Shown: piece after piece, positions 32,111-44,688 of the stretch | How the letters are laid out: every line of letters starts with the position of its first letter | Position numbering within the stretch: position 1 is the first letter of the stretch | Source: Macrocybe gigantea | Taxonomy: Eukaryota; Basidiomycota; Agaricomycetes; Agaricales; Callistosporiaceae | Length of the DNA: 64,000 nucleotides | Direction of reading: 5' to 3' | NCBI GenBank assembly: GCA_011319805.1 | Contig: SJRY01000260.1 | Coordinates: forward strand, 124,001 to 188,000 | The notes under the pieces: model-generated | Database searches by the model: none | What the model saw: only the letters and a program-made list of their open reading frames with translations | Told to the model about the DNA's origin: nothing | Translations under genes and position numbers: made by a program

Positions 32111-33356
32111 AAAGAAATGACAAGCATACAATGAATCGTTGTATCCACGGCTGAACATTTTCATTGCACGTCAATCCTTTCCACGCATTACCTCCAGATG
32201 ACCACTTGTCAGGAGTGTGCTACTTGATACAAACATACACTTTGCCATGAATGATTCTGGAGTACCGCTCGAGGAATAACTGATTAAGGATCAAGGCAGT
32301 TGAGCAACGACGACTATACTCGAAGAGTGCAACAGATGTCGACTCCGTTGCGTGAAGTAGAGAACCATATCGGCTCTCAGAGCCTTACAATAGTTGAGAT
32401 CAATTTGGTTCATCATCAGACACTCTCTTCGCTACCACTTCCTTTAGTTTCTGTAGTAACTCACATTGTGATACTGCATCACGTAGAAAAGTCCAGGGCC
32501 GCAATTCATGTCAACTCGACTTCTAACGGATACTAGCCAGGCCCTTCTTCGAATCCTTCCTTCGCCATAGCATTCTTCAGGCGCTATAGCATTCCTCCCT
32601 AAGGAGCAAGCTCGTCATTGGGGCTGGTAGCCGCAAGTGCAATCGTTGTGCTACCTTTGTGTTGGCCGACGACACGCAGGATGTCCACCTGTCTATTCCA
32701 TATTTCGGCACAAACGAATGCCAGGCATATCTGTCTGTGCTCTATAACCTCTTCATCCAAGTCAGCGTCGTTGGGTTCAGAATCGAGAATTGTTTGGCAC
32801 ATCGCAACAGTGCATCAGAATCGACGCTGCGCCTCGTACGTAGACGTCTGGCCTGCGAGAAAGCCAGTAGTCTGCCGCTTTCCAAGTCGCATACTACAGT
32901 ACACGTTATCCAGATGCCCGCAAAAATGGAAAAACTGCTACGTACGTAGTCGAAGCCAGTCGGCACCACGACGACTTAGAAACAACAGTAGTGGTCACCG
33001 CCTTTGCTAGACGGGAGGAAAGCCGTCTCTGATGTGGCCACACGAACGAATAAGAAAACTTACAGTGCTTCCGTCAAAATAAATACTTACCACCTTTTTG
33101 AGGTCTGGAGTAAGACTTACAACCGGCTGATCATCGACAGAGTTGATCGCCTGTCAATGTCCCTTTGTTGCGAAAATATAAATAAGCATAGAACAAGACC
33201 TATTCGAAATAAGTACAGAATTCACTAATGTTTGGGACTCTTTTAATATCCCAGTTATTCACAGGATGGTCTTTGCAGGTTTCACAGAACGAAGGAAGAG
33301 TGAAAAATTTCAAGGTGCATGGTTTGTACAAATGTGAACGGTGAATAATCGAAGCA
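32111..33356. other. gene-poor stretch after the S9 peptidase
   Basis: No gene can be supported. Minus-strand open pieces at 32599-32802 (ILDSEPNDADLDEEVIEHRQ) and 32742-32969 look like exon fragments of a protein gene but join to nothing I recognise. Confidence 0.4.
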
Positions 33357-34667
33357 TCAGAGATGTCCATTCTCTATGGCAGAGTTGACGAGCTGATTGA
33401 GATGATTGAGATCCTCCTGGTGCGGAACATCAGGTGAAGGTAAGATGTCAGCAAGCGAATCTTACCGCAGTGAGTGGGATGGGAACAGGCGGGATGGGTA
33501 GCTCTGCTGTGGAGGGCACTGTTTGGATAATTTCATCATTCTCCGTGACGTACTCCCCGTCTGCGTCTTGAGCGTCGTCGAATGGCTCTTCTGCGACGTC
33601 TCCTACGACTATGAGCGACTCAGAGGAATGTAAAGGAGGAAATATCAGATAGAAGGGCCTACCATGGCTGCCGAGGTGGATGCCATTGGCGTGGGCAGTA
33701 TCGGCTAGTGAGACAAGTATGACATCGGACAAGAAGAAATGTAAGAAAAGCGAGAAAACGTACGGGGGGCGCGTTGCTCGCCCGTTACTTCATTTTCTAT
33801 TACCAGCGTCAGACATGTATGGACATTCAAAAGAGCAAGCTATACCTTTGTTAGATTCCCTAGGGCTCAGGAGTCCAACGGTGCTTGTGCTCGCAGCAGG
33901 TCCCCCCGCCATCGCACCCTCCACACTCTTACTCTTGCCCGCTGCAGACACCGGCTTCTTTGTAAGCACCACTCCGTCAAAAACCACTCGACGCCTCGTA
34001 GGAAGGGGGGCCGACGATGGCTTCTTTCTCTGCCGTCCGCGCGGTCGCTTTGTCGACGGTTGTGCCGGTGTCGTCGTCGAGGCAGCCGCTGTCCTCCGTC
34101 GCGTCCTCGTCGGCGTGCTCGTGGTTGCATCCGCACCAGCACCAGCACCAGCAAGTGACGCAACGATGGCCCCTCCTCAGCAGCAGCCCCGGAGCCGAGC
34201 CGCTGCCTCTTCCTCGCGGGCGTCCGTGCACCAGCGGCGTTCTCAGCGTCAGAGAACCGGATGCGCTTCTCGCGATGGCGCATATTGTAGTCCGAGACGA
34301 CGGGCTCCTGTTCACGCTTGTAGACAACCTTTGGAGGGGCGGAGAGGCTCAGCCCCGCGGCGGCTTTTGACCGGCTTTGCGGCGTCGAGGGCGCCGTCCG
34401 CTTGCGCGGCGAGGGCGTCGGAGCGACTTGTTCGAGCGCTGTATCGACTGGTGGGAGAGAAAAGGACAGAAAGAAGTGAACGTTGAGGAAGAAGGTCTAT
34501 GAAGTCGTGTCTCGGAACGAGCACGTACGACCGCTTTTCTCTACCGATTGGAGAAATGCAATCATGTCTTCTCTTCTACCAGTGAGATGCGTGTCGCTGA
34601 GGTCCCTGCATATCGTACGCAATGTTTCGGCTTTGAGGTTTGCCCATGGAAATTTTAGCCCCCTCAT
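33357..34667 (-). CDS. hypothetical nuclear protein with SAP-like N-terminus and AT-hook, possible one-base frameshift
   Basis: The start is ATG 34667 (MRGLKFPWANLKAETLRTICRDL). The first about 45 residues resemble a SAP-type DNA-binding helix pair (LKAETLRTICRDL ... TGRREDMIAFL). After one intron (donor gtacgt near 34530) comes a Pro/Ser/Arg-rich region (PTPSPRKRTAPSTPQSRSKAA), MRHREKRIRFSD, and an AT-hook-like KRPRGRQRKKP (about 34040). Further short exons near 33730-33690 and 33615-33480 (acidic, DVAEEPFDDAQDADGEY) and a last exon ending LNHLNQLVNSAIENGHL (stop 33357) complete it. The frame changes by one base near 34175, in a G run; adding one G joins the two halves. A role in chromatin is inferred from the AT-hook only, and the family is not identified. 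Confidence 0.6.
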
Positions 34668-34959
34668 GATGGCGATGTCGGTGCGGTGGTAAATAAATGA
34701 ATTGGGGTCGGAACTCCGACAAAGCTTTTTGATGATGCCTGATGCCAATTTCACCACCTCTACGCACGGCAGATACTGACAATCGAAAACGCAACAGCAG
34801 GGAGAACGTAAGACGTGCAGATATCTACACCGCTACCACAACCGTAAATCTCCTCGAAAACCCACAACTGTATCAACAATCGCGATACTTGTCAGAGCAT
34901 CACTATGCTCATGGTTATGTTGAAGAGTGTCCATAGGCACGAAGACCGTGACAGAACGG

Positions 34960-35820
34960 CGAGACCACCAATCGTCAGGAATCGTCAGGACCGACTAACC
35001 ACGATGGATGAGTCTTTTCGGTCCTTGATCCAAGCATCTCTCCTAGATATCCGCCGATGGATGGGCCGAACCAGTAGGACTGGATGTAGTGAAGATGATA
35101 CTCTCGTCCAATTTCCATGCCTCGGAGCAGAGGACCAGGAACTGGTAGAGGTAGAGCGGGTTCCCCAAGGTATCTAGTTTCATGTCGTACATGCGAGAGT
35201 AGCACAAGGCACTCGGAAGGCATGTGGATCGCCGAACCCGTAGCGAGGGGAACGGTATGCCAAGCAAGCAGGCCCAGGGCTGGCATCTCTGCCAGGTTGT
35301 GCGATGTACGCCTCCGACTCCTCTAAGGAACGCATGGCCTTGATATCGGGCGTCAGGGTCCAGCTAGGCAGGACTGGCGACAAAACGAGAAGAAGTTCGG
35401 GGGGGGGCATGTCGCGGTGCCGGGTGTGCGCGACGACGTATTTTCGTATTTGGCAAAAGGATCCTGTGGCTGGTACGGGCACAAGACAGACATTTGTCTT
35501 GGCTCAGGTATTGAACAGCGGGATGGGTGGAAAGATTGTGACGCGGTGCTCCAGCGAACTTTAACGTTTGCCTGGGAAGTCGATACTATCAATATCAGAG
35601 TCGCGCGACCATGGGAGCAGCACATGCATCTGTCCGTAGAAGGAAGGCAGAGAAGAGTTATGTGGACGGAACTCGGAGTTCTCCGATCCGGAGTGCGTGT
35701 GGCATAGTGGAGGTGGAGATGACCCTTTAGCTCTCGTCAGTGCTGGATATTCATCGCGATCAACGCAGCACTCCGCTTGCTTTGGGAGACGCCGTTCCGA
35801 AGCCAGCAAGTCGACAAGTG
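34960..35820 (-). pseudogene. possible decayed aquaglyceroporin (MIP) gene
   Basis: On the minus strand, scattered over all three frames, are pieces that resemble parts of fungal aquaglyceroporins: RTPGTA (about 35420), a TGSAIHMP stretch in the place of the second NPA loop (about 35225), and SYWFGPSIGGYLGEML (about 35060). The frame shifts several times, no intact NPA box is visible, and no clear splice sites join the pieces. If real, it is a long-dead glycerol or water channel. The match is by eye and weak, and the region may simply be non-coding. Confidence 0.25.
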
Positions 35821-35975
35821 AGCATCTCGCGATCTGCAGTTCCGCCTATCTTCCGAACTGGACATTTATGCAGGCGACGACGAGCAATCGAATGCATCTT
35901 CAAACTTCCGGATAATCACCACAAATACGCTCTATTTTTCTCATTCTCGACTTTTTTTTTTGGCTCGCCGCAGAT

Positions 35976-38864
35976 ATGAGGCAGGTCCCCGATCGCTCGA
36001 TACGCATCTGCGCAGATCGAGGAGGCACCTTTTGCGACCTTCATGCGCAAGTGCAGCTTGTAGATCCTCTGGGAACGCTACTTATCGCCGTGCCCAAAAT
36101 AGATCGTACCCTGATCCTGACAACCCAGAAGAGCGCAAGGAAATTGTCGTCAAACTATGCAAGTCGATCTTGGTCTATATCTAGCCGATCAACGCTCACC
36201 ACCTTTTTTCTTCAGTGTCACAAGACCCTGGCAATTACCAGGATGCACCAACAGAAGGCATACGACGTGTCTTGGAGATTGTCACCGGAGAGAAGATACC
36301 CAGAGGCTCAATTTTGGAGACCGAGAAAATAGGTCAGGGCGCAACTACTCTCGCACTGTTGGCTTTTGTCATTTAAACGGCGCTCATATAACAACAGACT
36401 ACATAAGACTATCAACCACAGTTGCTACGAATGCTCTCCTAGAACGCAAAGGACACAGACACGCGCTCTTGATCACCAAGGGTTTCAAAGACCTCCTTCT
36501 CATAGGAAACCAGTCCCGCCCCCGCATATTCGATCTCAACATCCGCCGCCCGCCGCCTCTATACTCCGCCGTCGTTGAGGTGGATGAGCGTGTGACGCTC
36601 GTGGGTTACACATCCGATCCCCAAGCAGAGGAGCACGCCGTCCAGTTTGACGAGAACGGCAAGGTTGTGAGGGGGTATAGGGGCGAGGGGTGGGATGGAA
36701 AGGGTGACGCCGAGGGCCCAGGCGAGATTGTAAGAGGGCTCTCAGGCGAAGCGGTGAGGATTCTCAAGGAGCCAGGTGCGCTGTTCTTCTGCCTTCGGAG
36801 TCGTCACAACTGACGACTCTTACAGATTTGGTACAGGTCGAGAAGGACCTCAGAACACTATACGACCAAGGCTATCGCTCGATCGCTATCGTGCTCGTGC
36901 ACTCGTACACGTACCCCGAGCACGAGCGTGGCATTGGCTCCCTCGCGCGTTCGCTCGGGTTCACGCACGTCTCCGAGTCCGCACGGCTGCTGCCAATGAT
37001 CAAGATGGTCCCGCGTGGCGTGTCGTCCACAGCGGACGCGTACCTCACGCCGATTCTTCGCGAGTACCTCGACGGCTTTTTCCGCGGATTTGACGCGAAG
37101 CTCAAGGACGGCCGCTTGCACAGCCCGAGAGTCGAGTTCATGGGCTCCGATGGCGGCCTCGTCGATTTTGCGAATTTTTCGGGGCTGAAGAGCATACTGA
37201 GCGGCCCGGCCGGCGGTGTGGTTGGGTATGCGCTGACGAGCTGGGACGAGAAGATCAAGCAGCCGGTTATCGGGTATGAAAGGCTGGTTTGTTCGGCGGA
37301 TTCTAATACGCTGATTCTCTTTTTGTCTTGGGAAGGTTGGATGTGGGAGGGACATCTACGGACGTTTCGAGGTTCGACGGGAGATACGAAGTTGTGTATG
37401 AGACAACGACTGCCGGCGTAACCATTCAATCCCCGCAGCTGGACATCAACACCGTTGCGGCGGGCGGTGGATCTCGTCTGTCGTTCCGTAATGGACTTTT
37501 CCTCGCTGGGCCAGAAAGTGCCGGTGCAGAACCAGGTCCGGCGTGCTACCGGTAGGAATCAGCATCTTTCAAAGGCTATCCTTTCATATGCAATAATGCT
37601 ATAATAGGAAGGGAGGGCCTCTGGCGGTCACGGATGCAAATCTTCTACTCGGACGTCTCATCCCAGATTACTTCCCCAAGATTTTTGGCAAGTCTGAACA
37701 CGAGCCCCTGGATACTGAGGCTTCCAAGACGGCGTTTGGGAAACTTGCTCAGGAGATCAACGGCCAGAGCGAGAACCAGCTCTCCCTGGATGAGATCGTT
37801 TATGGGTTAGCTGCTATTTCTTTCTGCAACCACTCCGAAGTGGACAACATTGACGTGTTTGTTGGAAAGATTTATCAAGGTTGCAAATGAGACCATGTGT
37901 CGTCCTATACGGGCTTTAACAGAAGCCAAGGGACATGCCACCTCGAAACATGTGTAAGTTCCTTCTGTAGGATGGCTCGTGTTGTTTTCTGAATATTGGA
38001 CCATGCAGCCTCGCGAGCTTCGGTGGGGCTGGCGGACAGCATGCATGCGAGATTGCAAGCCTTTTGGGAATCAAAACAATTCTTATTCACAGATACAGCT
38101 CGATCCTCTCCGCTTATGGTCTTGCTCTTGCGGATAGGTAAGCATCTATCCTTGTGCTCTCAGTATCGTCCTAACCGCAAGGTTCTTTTTCTTTCTGCTG
38201 CTCAGGGCGCATGAGCTTCAAGAACCATGCTCGACGTTCTACACTCCGCAGAACCGGCCGTCGCTCATCGCCCGCCTGGATAGGATGACAGATCGTGTGA
38301 AGGAGGAGCTCAAGAAGCAAGGGTTCGAGGGCAGCCGCGTGCATGTCGAACGGATGCTCAATATGCGTTTCGAAGGAACTGACACGGCGTTGATGATTTT
38401 GCCCACCGCGCGGGATGGAGACGGTAAGGAGGACTTTGAGGCGGCCTTCAAGAGGGTGTACAAGCAGGAGTTTGGCTTCCTGCTGGAGACCAAGACGATC
38501 ATTGTCGACGATATCAAGGTGAGTAGCACGTCGTTCTGTCAGCATTGTTTAGCCATTGAGTGCCTTCAAGGTCCGTGGCATCGGGAAAACGTTCGATACT
38601 CTCGGCGAGTCAGTCTATGCACAGGTAGCACGTCTGCAGAAGCGGTTTATCGATCCAAAGACGAGTGCGGACTCGACGTACAGCGTGTACTTCGACAAGG
38701 TTGGGCGCGTGGACGACACGCCCGTGTTTTTGCTGGACAGGCTGGAAGTCGGGGACGAGGTGAAGGGGCCGGCGATGATCATCGATGACACGCAGACGAT
38801 TGTGCTTGTGCCTGGGGCGAGCGCGATGCTAACGAGCAAGCATCTGTATATTACGCTGCGGTGA
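35976..38864 (+). CDS. 5-oxoprolinase-like protein, HyuA half only
   Basis: Eleven exons are predicted: 35976-36046, 36103-36158, 36216-36332, 36398-36775, 36826-37273, 37336-37551, 37608-37805, 37870-37953, 38009-38137, 38206-38518 and 38571-38864. They sum to 2,304 nt (767 aa) without a stop. Sequence landmarks of the ATP-dependent 5-oxoprolinase/hydantoinase A part are [11 protein letters not shown] at the start, [38 protein letters not shown] and [13 protein letters not shown]. The enzyme opens 5-oxoproline to glutamate in the glutathione cycle. Normal fungal 5-oxoprolinases are about 1,280 residues with a C-terminal HyuB domain; here the frame stops at TLR-TGA right after the HyuA part and no HyuB sequence follows. 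The last codons (gcg|gtgaga) look like a splice donor whose downstream exon has been lost. Introns 1 and 2 appear to be GC-AG. Confidence 0.87.
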
Positions 38865-40008
38865 GACAAGGTGATTTCATCTAAGTCCTTTACTCCCCAA
38901 GTTTGTTCCCTTCTCAGTCGCGCTCATTTTTCACCTTCTAGAGTCAATAATTTTTGCACTACGGACGTTCCACAGAGGAAGCAGTTTTAACAAGGGTGTA
39001 ATTTTAGACAAAAAAATCTCACTATTTGGATTGAAATAATATAACATCTAATCAGCATAAATAGTCTCTGGAGATAACGAACGAACTAGGCTTTACGGCG
39101 CCGCACTTATAAAGTACCACGTCGCTACCAACGCAGCTCGCCCATGTTGGCGACGTTGATGGCAACGGGGAACCGGAGCTTAGGTAGGCGTTCTCTTCTA
39201 GCTGCCTGAATTCTGTATGCCGTGCGGCACATGTGATCCCACTCTTATCTTATGGGTATACGAACCTGTCCGTCGACGAGCATGATTCTCAAAAAGCAAA
39301 TAGCATGACTCATGCACAGTCCAAAACTTGGAATGAAGGATCTGGCATGCAGCATGCCAGTGCTAATCAGGGGGGAGATAACGCCGTACCAGGCGTGCTG
39401 GTTGGGCATCTCCCTTCAAGGCCTTCTGCTTGACCTTTCGGATTGCGAGCAACGCTCCGCTATCAAGAGAGCCAGAAAGCGTTTCCTTGTTTATGTTATC
39501 GCACTTCCGACTATATTTCACTCATCGAAGGGCAGAATCTTCGCTTGCAGACATTACAAGCCGTGGCAGATTTGGATTGAGCTCTGAACGACGGCGTGCA
39601 CTCTCACTTTTCTAAAGGCGATGGTTGGGTGCATACAAGGTGCATCTATCTTCATCGTGGTTGACAATAAAGTTCAAGGACGTTTCAGATCATTGTGTTC
39701 AAATGCGACAGAATTGTCTGCATGGTGCGACCCTGGAAGCAACTGCCATGAGGCTGACCGAGCTCCTGCATATCCTAAACGCTCACTCATCAATCTCTTT
39801 GTGAGCGTCATCCGTGTTCTTATCTGTAAAGGTGTGCAGGCCTCGTTTAGTGTCAGCTCACGGTTGCCAGTGAATGCCATCACTTCGCAGAAAGACGTGC
39901 GGCACACGTATATCGATACCATTGGGACGCAATGCGCACATCCTAAACCCCTACAGTGATCTAATCATCGCGGGGGAAAACCCCAACGGGCATAAGTTTT
40001 CCAATCCG
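38865..40008. other. gene-free stretch downstream of the truncated oxoprolinase
   Basis: I looked here for the missing HyuB domain and found nothing like it. Short open stretches (39312-39587, 39621-39959 +) show no motif. There is no obvious transposon boundary. Confidence 0.5.
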
Positions 40009-40469
40009 TCAACCCCATGGTTTCATCACCCATAACTTGTCATGGTTGCTTGGGTAGCTCCCAGTGAGAAGAGCCGCGTTTAGGTTTGAACAAGATTTTC
40101 TCATGGGTAAGAGGAGGCGTTTTCGTTTGCTCTCGCGACGTCGACTTCCACGGTGGTTGGGATGACGGGGGTCTCTATATTTCGGATACACCTCCCTCAG
40201 AGACGGAGAGGGAGGACCGGTCAGAAATGGGTCATTGTCCGTTCGTAGGCCCGGGTGTTGCGATCCAGGTGCGGCTTGTTGGTTTTCCGCGGCGTGAGCT
40301 CTATTTGGAAGTGCTAGGTGAGCATCAGAGGCATAATGGAACGCATAGTTGCTTACTGTCCCGATTGCTGCTGCGGATGCTGCCGCGGGACGAGTTGACT
40401 TGCCTGCGCAGGCTTCAAGGGATAGGCGGACGCAATGCCACCGAGGAAGAGTAGGACTGCCAAACGCAT
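40009..40469 (-). CDS. small secreted protein, 134 aa, with signal peptide and dibasic clusters
   Basis: Exon 1 (40469-40357) encodes MRLAVLLFLGGIASAYPLKP, a typical signal peptide with likely cleavage after ASA. Intron 40356-40301 (56 bp, GTAAGC...TAG) leads to exon 2 (40300-40009) ending VMKPWG-stop. The mature part is basic and Pro-rich (PKYRDPRHPNHRGSRRR, ESKRKRLLLP) with a single Cys (MRKSCSN). Kex2-type dibasic sites suggest it could be processed. It could be an effector-like or cell-wall protein; no family is recognised. The signal peptide and clean splicing support a real gene. Confidence 0.55.
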
Positions 40470-42757
40470 GTCTGTTGTTGTTGTGTTTTTCTTTGGTCTG
40501 AAGGATAGAAAGTACCAGCTTTCCCTGCCTTGAGCTGTACTGGCAAGTTGTGTTGCGCTTTTATAACTCGTTCATCGTCGCCGTAAGCGAGTGATACGAG
40601 AGGCCTTGATGTGCTATAGCTGTTGGATGTTGCACCTGTCTAGCAACGAGGTCGCTAACACTTCGCTAACCCACGAAAGCCTCTGATGGACTGAGCTTGA
40701 TACCGTCGTCGGTCCGGGAGACCGGATGCTCAAACAAGTGTCTATCGATATCTTGCGGACCGCAGGCTGCGGTGACTCTTCCGCCTCACCTTATCGCATG
40801 TTCGATCCTGGAAAACTTGCGCAAGCAGAGGCCCGCAGACTGGCGTGAGTCACCAATTACACGTCATAAATCAGTGACATGTTGTAGATGGCTTGCCGAC
40901 CTGCATTGGCCGCGAAAGCCCATGGAACAGCTTCCGAATGAACTGCGCAGGACGGAGTCCAACTTGAACCGTTCATTTTGGGATTCCACTACAAGATGAT
41001 GTCTGCATTCGGGAACGTGCCAAGGGCCATGGGAGAAACCATAAAGAAATATGTTTCAAAGTGCGAGAACACATCGGAACGGGTCGGGTTCCAATTGGGC
41101 CTTTATGTGCCATTTGACGAGACAACTGGCTGCATGCATGTCCTCGCATTATATTCAAATCGTAATATGGAGAATAAACTAGAGGGCCTAAATGGATATG
41201 ACGAGCGAGAGGTCATCTCGAGCGTGGAAAAGATACAGGACCTGGAGCCGTCATGGCCAAAGTGATATTTCGATATACGGGAGGAGTGGAAACCGTCTTG
41301 GGAGGAGCGGTTGGAGTTTCGTCAAAGGTGAGGTGGGTTACTTGCTTAATCGCCCGTCCCGCCCCGCTTTCATCCTTCTCATCATATTTGCTGGCTCCAC
41401 GCCGCAATGGCTGATTGCTTTCCTAGGCAAGCCGGTTTTTAGCTCACAATTTCCTTACCATCCTGCCAGATGGGTCTTAAAACATATTGTCCATAGCGTC
41501 CAGATAATCGACTTGTGGATCCTTGTGAATGTCATGGAACATACCTCCTAGAACTCGTGGGCCGTAAGGAGCAGCGGATTCGGAGGTAAACACTGGCAGC
41601 CCGAGCCGTCAACCAATGAGGAATGTCAAGTGACGACCGCATGGTTGGGCCAATGATGCCCAGTCAAGACGCGTTAAGGTGCAAGGTAAACAGGAGCCCC
41701 ACTGCTCCATCATCCCACCAACCATGACCCTGGCAGGATCGCAGCTACTACTGGGGAATTGCTTCCTCATCTTGTGATGGCTTCGCCTCAAGGGCTCAAC
41801 TGACGCGAGAGTCGATGCAACGCTCCGTAGAGTGTGATCACAATGCGCTGTGCATCTTGAGTGTCTCCTGTTTATTTCTCCATCGCATCAATGTCGCAAT
41901 CACGGTGCAAACATCAGCGGTAACCACTCCTCCATTCAGCCATATCTTCAACGGACATCCCTGGACTCTTTGTTATCAGAATGACGAAGATCGATGTCCT
42001 ACTCACCCACCGCCATCGCGGTCTGGCTAAAGAGATAAAAAGATATCGCATCGATAAGACGGATGGGTTATCGGAGAAAACACAGCAGCGCCGGCGATAA
42101 TATCGATAACAAGCGATGTCAGAGTGCGGACAAAGTCATCCAATATATTCGTGGTAGTGTTCTCTGCCTTGTGTTACAGCTCATATATCCTTCTACGTGC
42201 TTGTTGACACATCCCGAGTTTCATTAAAATTATTACTTCAACCATCGTCTCAATGAGGGAAGGAAACGATGTTCAGGCATTTCATGCGATCCATGCCATC
42301 AAACTGTAGACATCATTCGTCGTCAGGTGTTCGGTGCTAGAAGAGCACGTGGAATAGTGTGCAGGATTGAGCGTCCTCCTCCGATGTTCACTCGAACACC
42401 AAAGCCCTGGCAACCTCGTGCACGTTGAAGAGGTTTACCCTCGCTCGCCGGTGAAGCGTTAACGTCACGGAGAATGACCAGGTCCAAATGGCGTGTCTGT
42501 TCCCACAAATGCAGGATCCTTCCCGCCAGAAATGGTTAGGCGATCGAACGGGTTGCTATGTGCTCCATATTGGGGCGGTCGATGATCATGACGGGACCTT
42601 GCAAGGGTAATTTTAATTGTCAGATGCACCAACCTCCCATATCTTCGGTTCAGGACACTTTTGTTTCTTCTCAAAGCTTCTGAAGTGGTACACCTCTCTG
42701 CCATCCTCTCTTTTCCCTCCGTCATTGTATGCGTGCTAGCCAAGAACAGGCGGAGCT
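40470..42757. other. gene-poor stretch, 2.3 kb
   Basis: No gene can be supported. Possible exon pieces lie around 40690-40845 and 40890-41000 (+), separated by a good GT-AG interval (gtgagt...tgtag), and 40978-41265 (+) is an open stretch of 95 codons. None resembles a known family. The final about 100 bp is the F-box gene's promoter side. Confidence 0.4.
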
Positions 42758-44688
42758 ATGTCTTTCTTCAACCGTCGTCGCTCCTTGCATCACCCTCAAG
42801 CACCTCAAGTTCCCTTTCCCTTCGCCCCTGTGGAGAACATCTATGATTCCAAATCCAAGCAGCCTACCTCATCTGGAAACAGGAAAGTTTCCGGGCCAAC
42901 GAGGATGATGCGTCGTGTATCCGTCCTCCTAACGAACCGCAGGAAAGCGCGTCCTCCTGATCTCCGAGTCATGCCGTTCGCCATACCATCTGACCTCGAA
43001 CAGCGGTGGCAAGCCATTGGTGATAATGGGTCCATAGCCGACTCGGATGACTCCATAGATGACATACGCCGACCTAGCGGCCTCGGACGGCGCGCGTCAA
43101 TTTCCTCGAATCGTTCCTTGCCACCTTCGCCCTTCCTTCCAACTGACAAGCATTCACCATTTCACCTAGGGCGTTCGTCAGGCTACGAACGAACGCGTGC
43201 CCTAAGCTCTCCGAACCTGTTCGGTACATTTCCCAAGCTGCCCAGCGCCAAATCGGATAAATCAACCCCCCCAGCACTAAGAAATCGCGTCTGGCCGGCT
43301 GCACCCATCCCGATTGAGGTCTTAACCGTCATCCTATCGTTTCTACCGCGGAGTGTCGTGGCCTCCCTCGCACCCCTATCGCGCAGGTTTTGCAAAGCCG
43401 CTCGGACGGTTTTGTATCGCACTCTTGACCTTTCCACCTTGAAAGAGCAGGAACAGGTCGAGAGCCTGGTGACTCTTCTTGCGTCTCGGCGAGACTTGAC
43501 AGATCTCGTTCGGACGTTCGAGTGCCACACGTGGCCCTCTTTTTATCTATCGCAGGCATCTCCGGACGGATTATATCGCCACATCTCGTCTATTACGCTC
43601 ACTGCCGCATTCACATTCGCTTTCCAGAACATGCATGCCCTCCAGTCGCTCACGTTACCCTCCTTTGACTACCCATTCCTGAAAAACCACTCCGCCTTTG
43701 GCCTGCAGAGACTTACATTTTTGAACGGCACGCTGACGGCCGAGGAGTCGACCAAGCTCTTCACTTGGCTAGATGGTCAAACGAACATTACGCACCTCGC
43801 TTTCCCTAACTTGGCCGACCAGCACGATGCCACGGCCCAAGAGGCGCAAGAAGAGCACTTGCTCAGCTCGAGCCTCTTTCTCTTTCCTTCACCTCCCGGA
43901 CTCTCGCCCACCTCGGCAGCGACGTTCATGTCTCCGCCCATCACGCCCACGTCCCCGTTCAACTCGCCCACCCTTCTCCCGATGCTGACGTCTCTCACCG
44001 CCACGCCGTCCATCGTGACGTCTCTCCTCGCTCCTGAGCCGCGCTCGGGCGCGCCGCGGCCGCGCAGCATCACGTCGGTCTGCATCAACATCAACACGAC
44101 GCTGTATTCGGGTTTACGCCCTGTGACGCTCATGTCGTCCCTCCAGGGCGTGATGCACCTCGGGATTAGGTTCGGGCCCGCCGTGGACAGGCGGACGATC
44201 GGCAAGGTGCTCAACACGGCGGGGGTGACGCTCACGTTGCCCCCGCCTCGCGAGGCTCCCTTCTCTTCGTCGTGCTCCGCCTCTGAGTCGTCGCATTCCG
44301 CATGGGCCACGGAAGACCATGTCGAGGACAGCAAATGCCTAAGGTCGCTGACGATCGAATTCACGGACTCGACAGCCGATGCTGTTTTGGTGCGTCAATC
44401 ATTCCTTGATCAGGTGCCATTCATCGGTCACTGAGCAGTCCTTTAATTCGTTTTTCATAGGCGTTGTACAAGATCGTCAACTCTGTGCTGCCTCGCTGCA
44501 GAGGACTCATCTCCCTTCACCTGAAACTCTCCTTGTCATCGGGTGGCAGAGCCGCCATGTTACATACAGACACTCCTTTATCGAAGCTGTCGCCGCGCGA
44601 TGAAGCCCAAGTTCAGCTCTGTCTCAAGAGTTGTCCCACCCTTCAATCCATCACCTTGATTTCCGGCTGTAGATGGACGAAGTCCTAG
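42758..44688 (+). CDS. F-box protein, 619 aa
   Basis: Exon 1 is 42758-44389 and exon 2 is 44461-44688; intron 44390-44460 starts GTGCGT and ends CATAG. The sum is exactly 620 codons. A long basic, Ser/Pro-rich N-terminus (RRASISSNRSLPPSPF) precedes an F-box-like motif at about residues 185-225 (PIPIEVLTVILSFLPRSVVA, then LAPLSRRFCKAARTVLYRTL). The rest resembles degenerate leucine-rich substrate-binding sequence (LQSLTLPSF, LISLHLKLSL). Such proteins connect targets to SCF ubiquitin ligases through Skp1; the target is not predictable. It faces the DUF262 gene tail to tail. Confidence 0.8.

Noticed and set aside
33680..34486. 268-codon plus-strand ORF
   Set aside because: It is a GC-rich shadow antisense to the AT-hook gene, with low-complexity Ala/Arg/Pro sequence and no domain.
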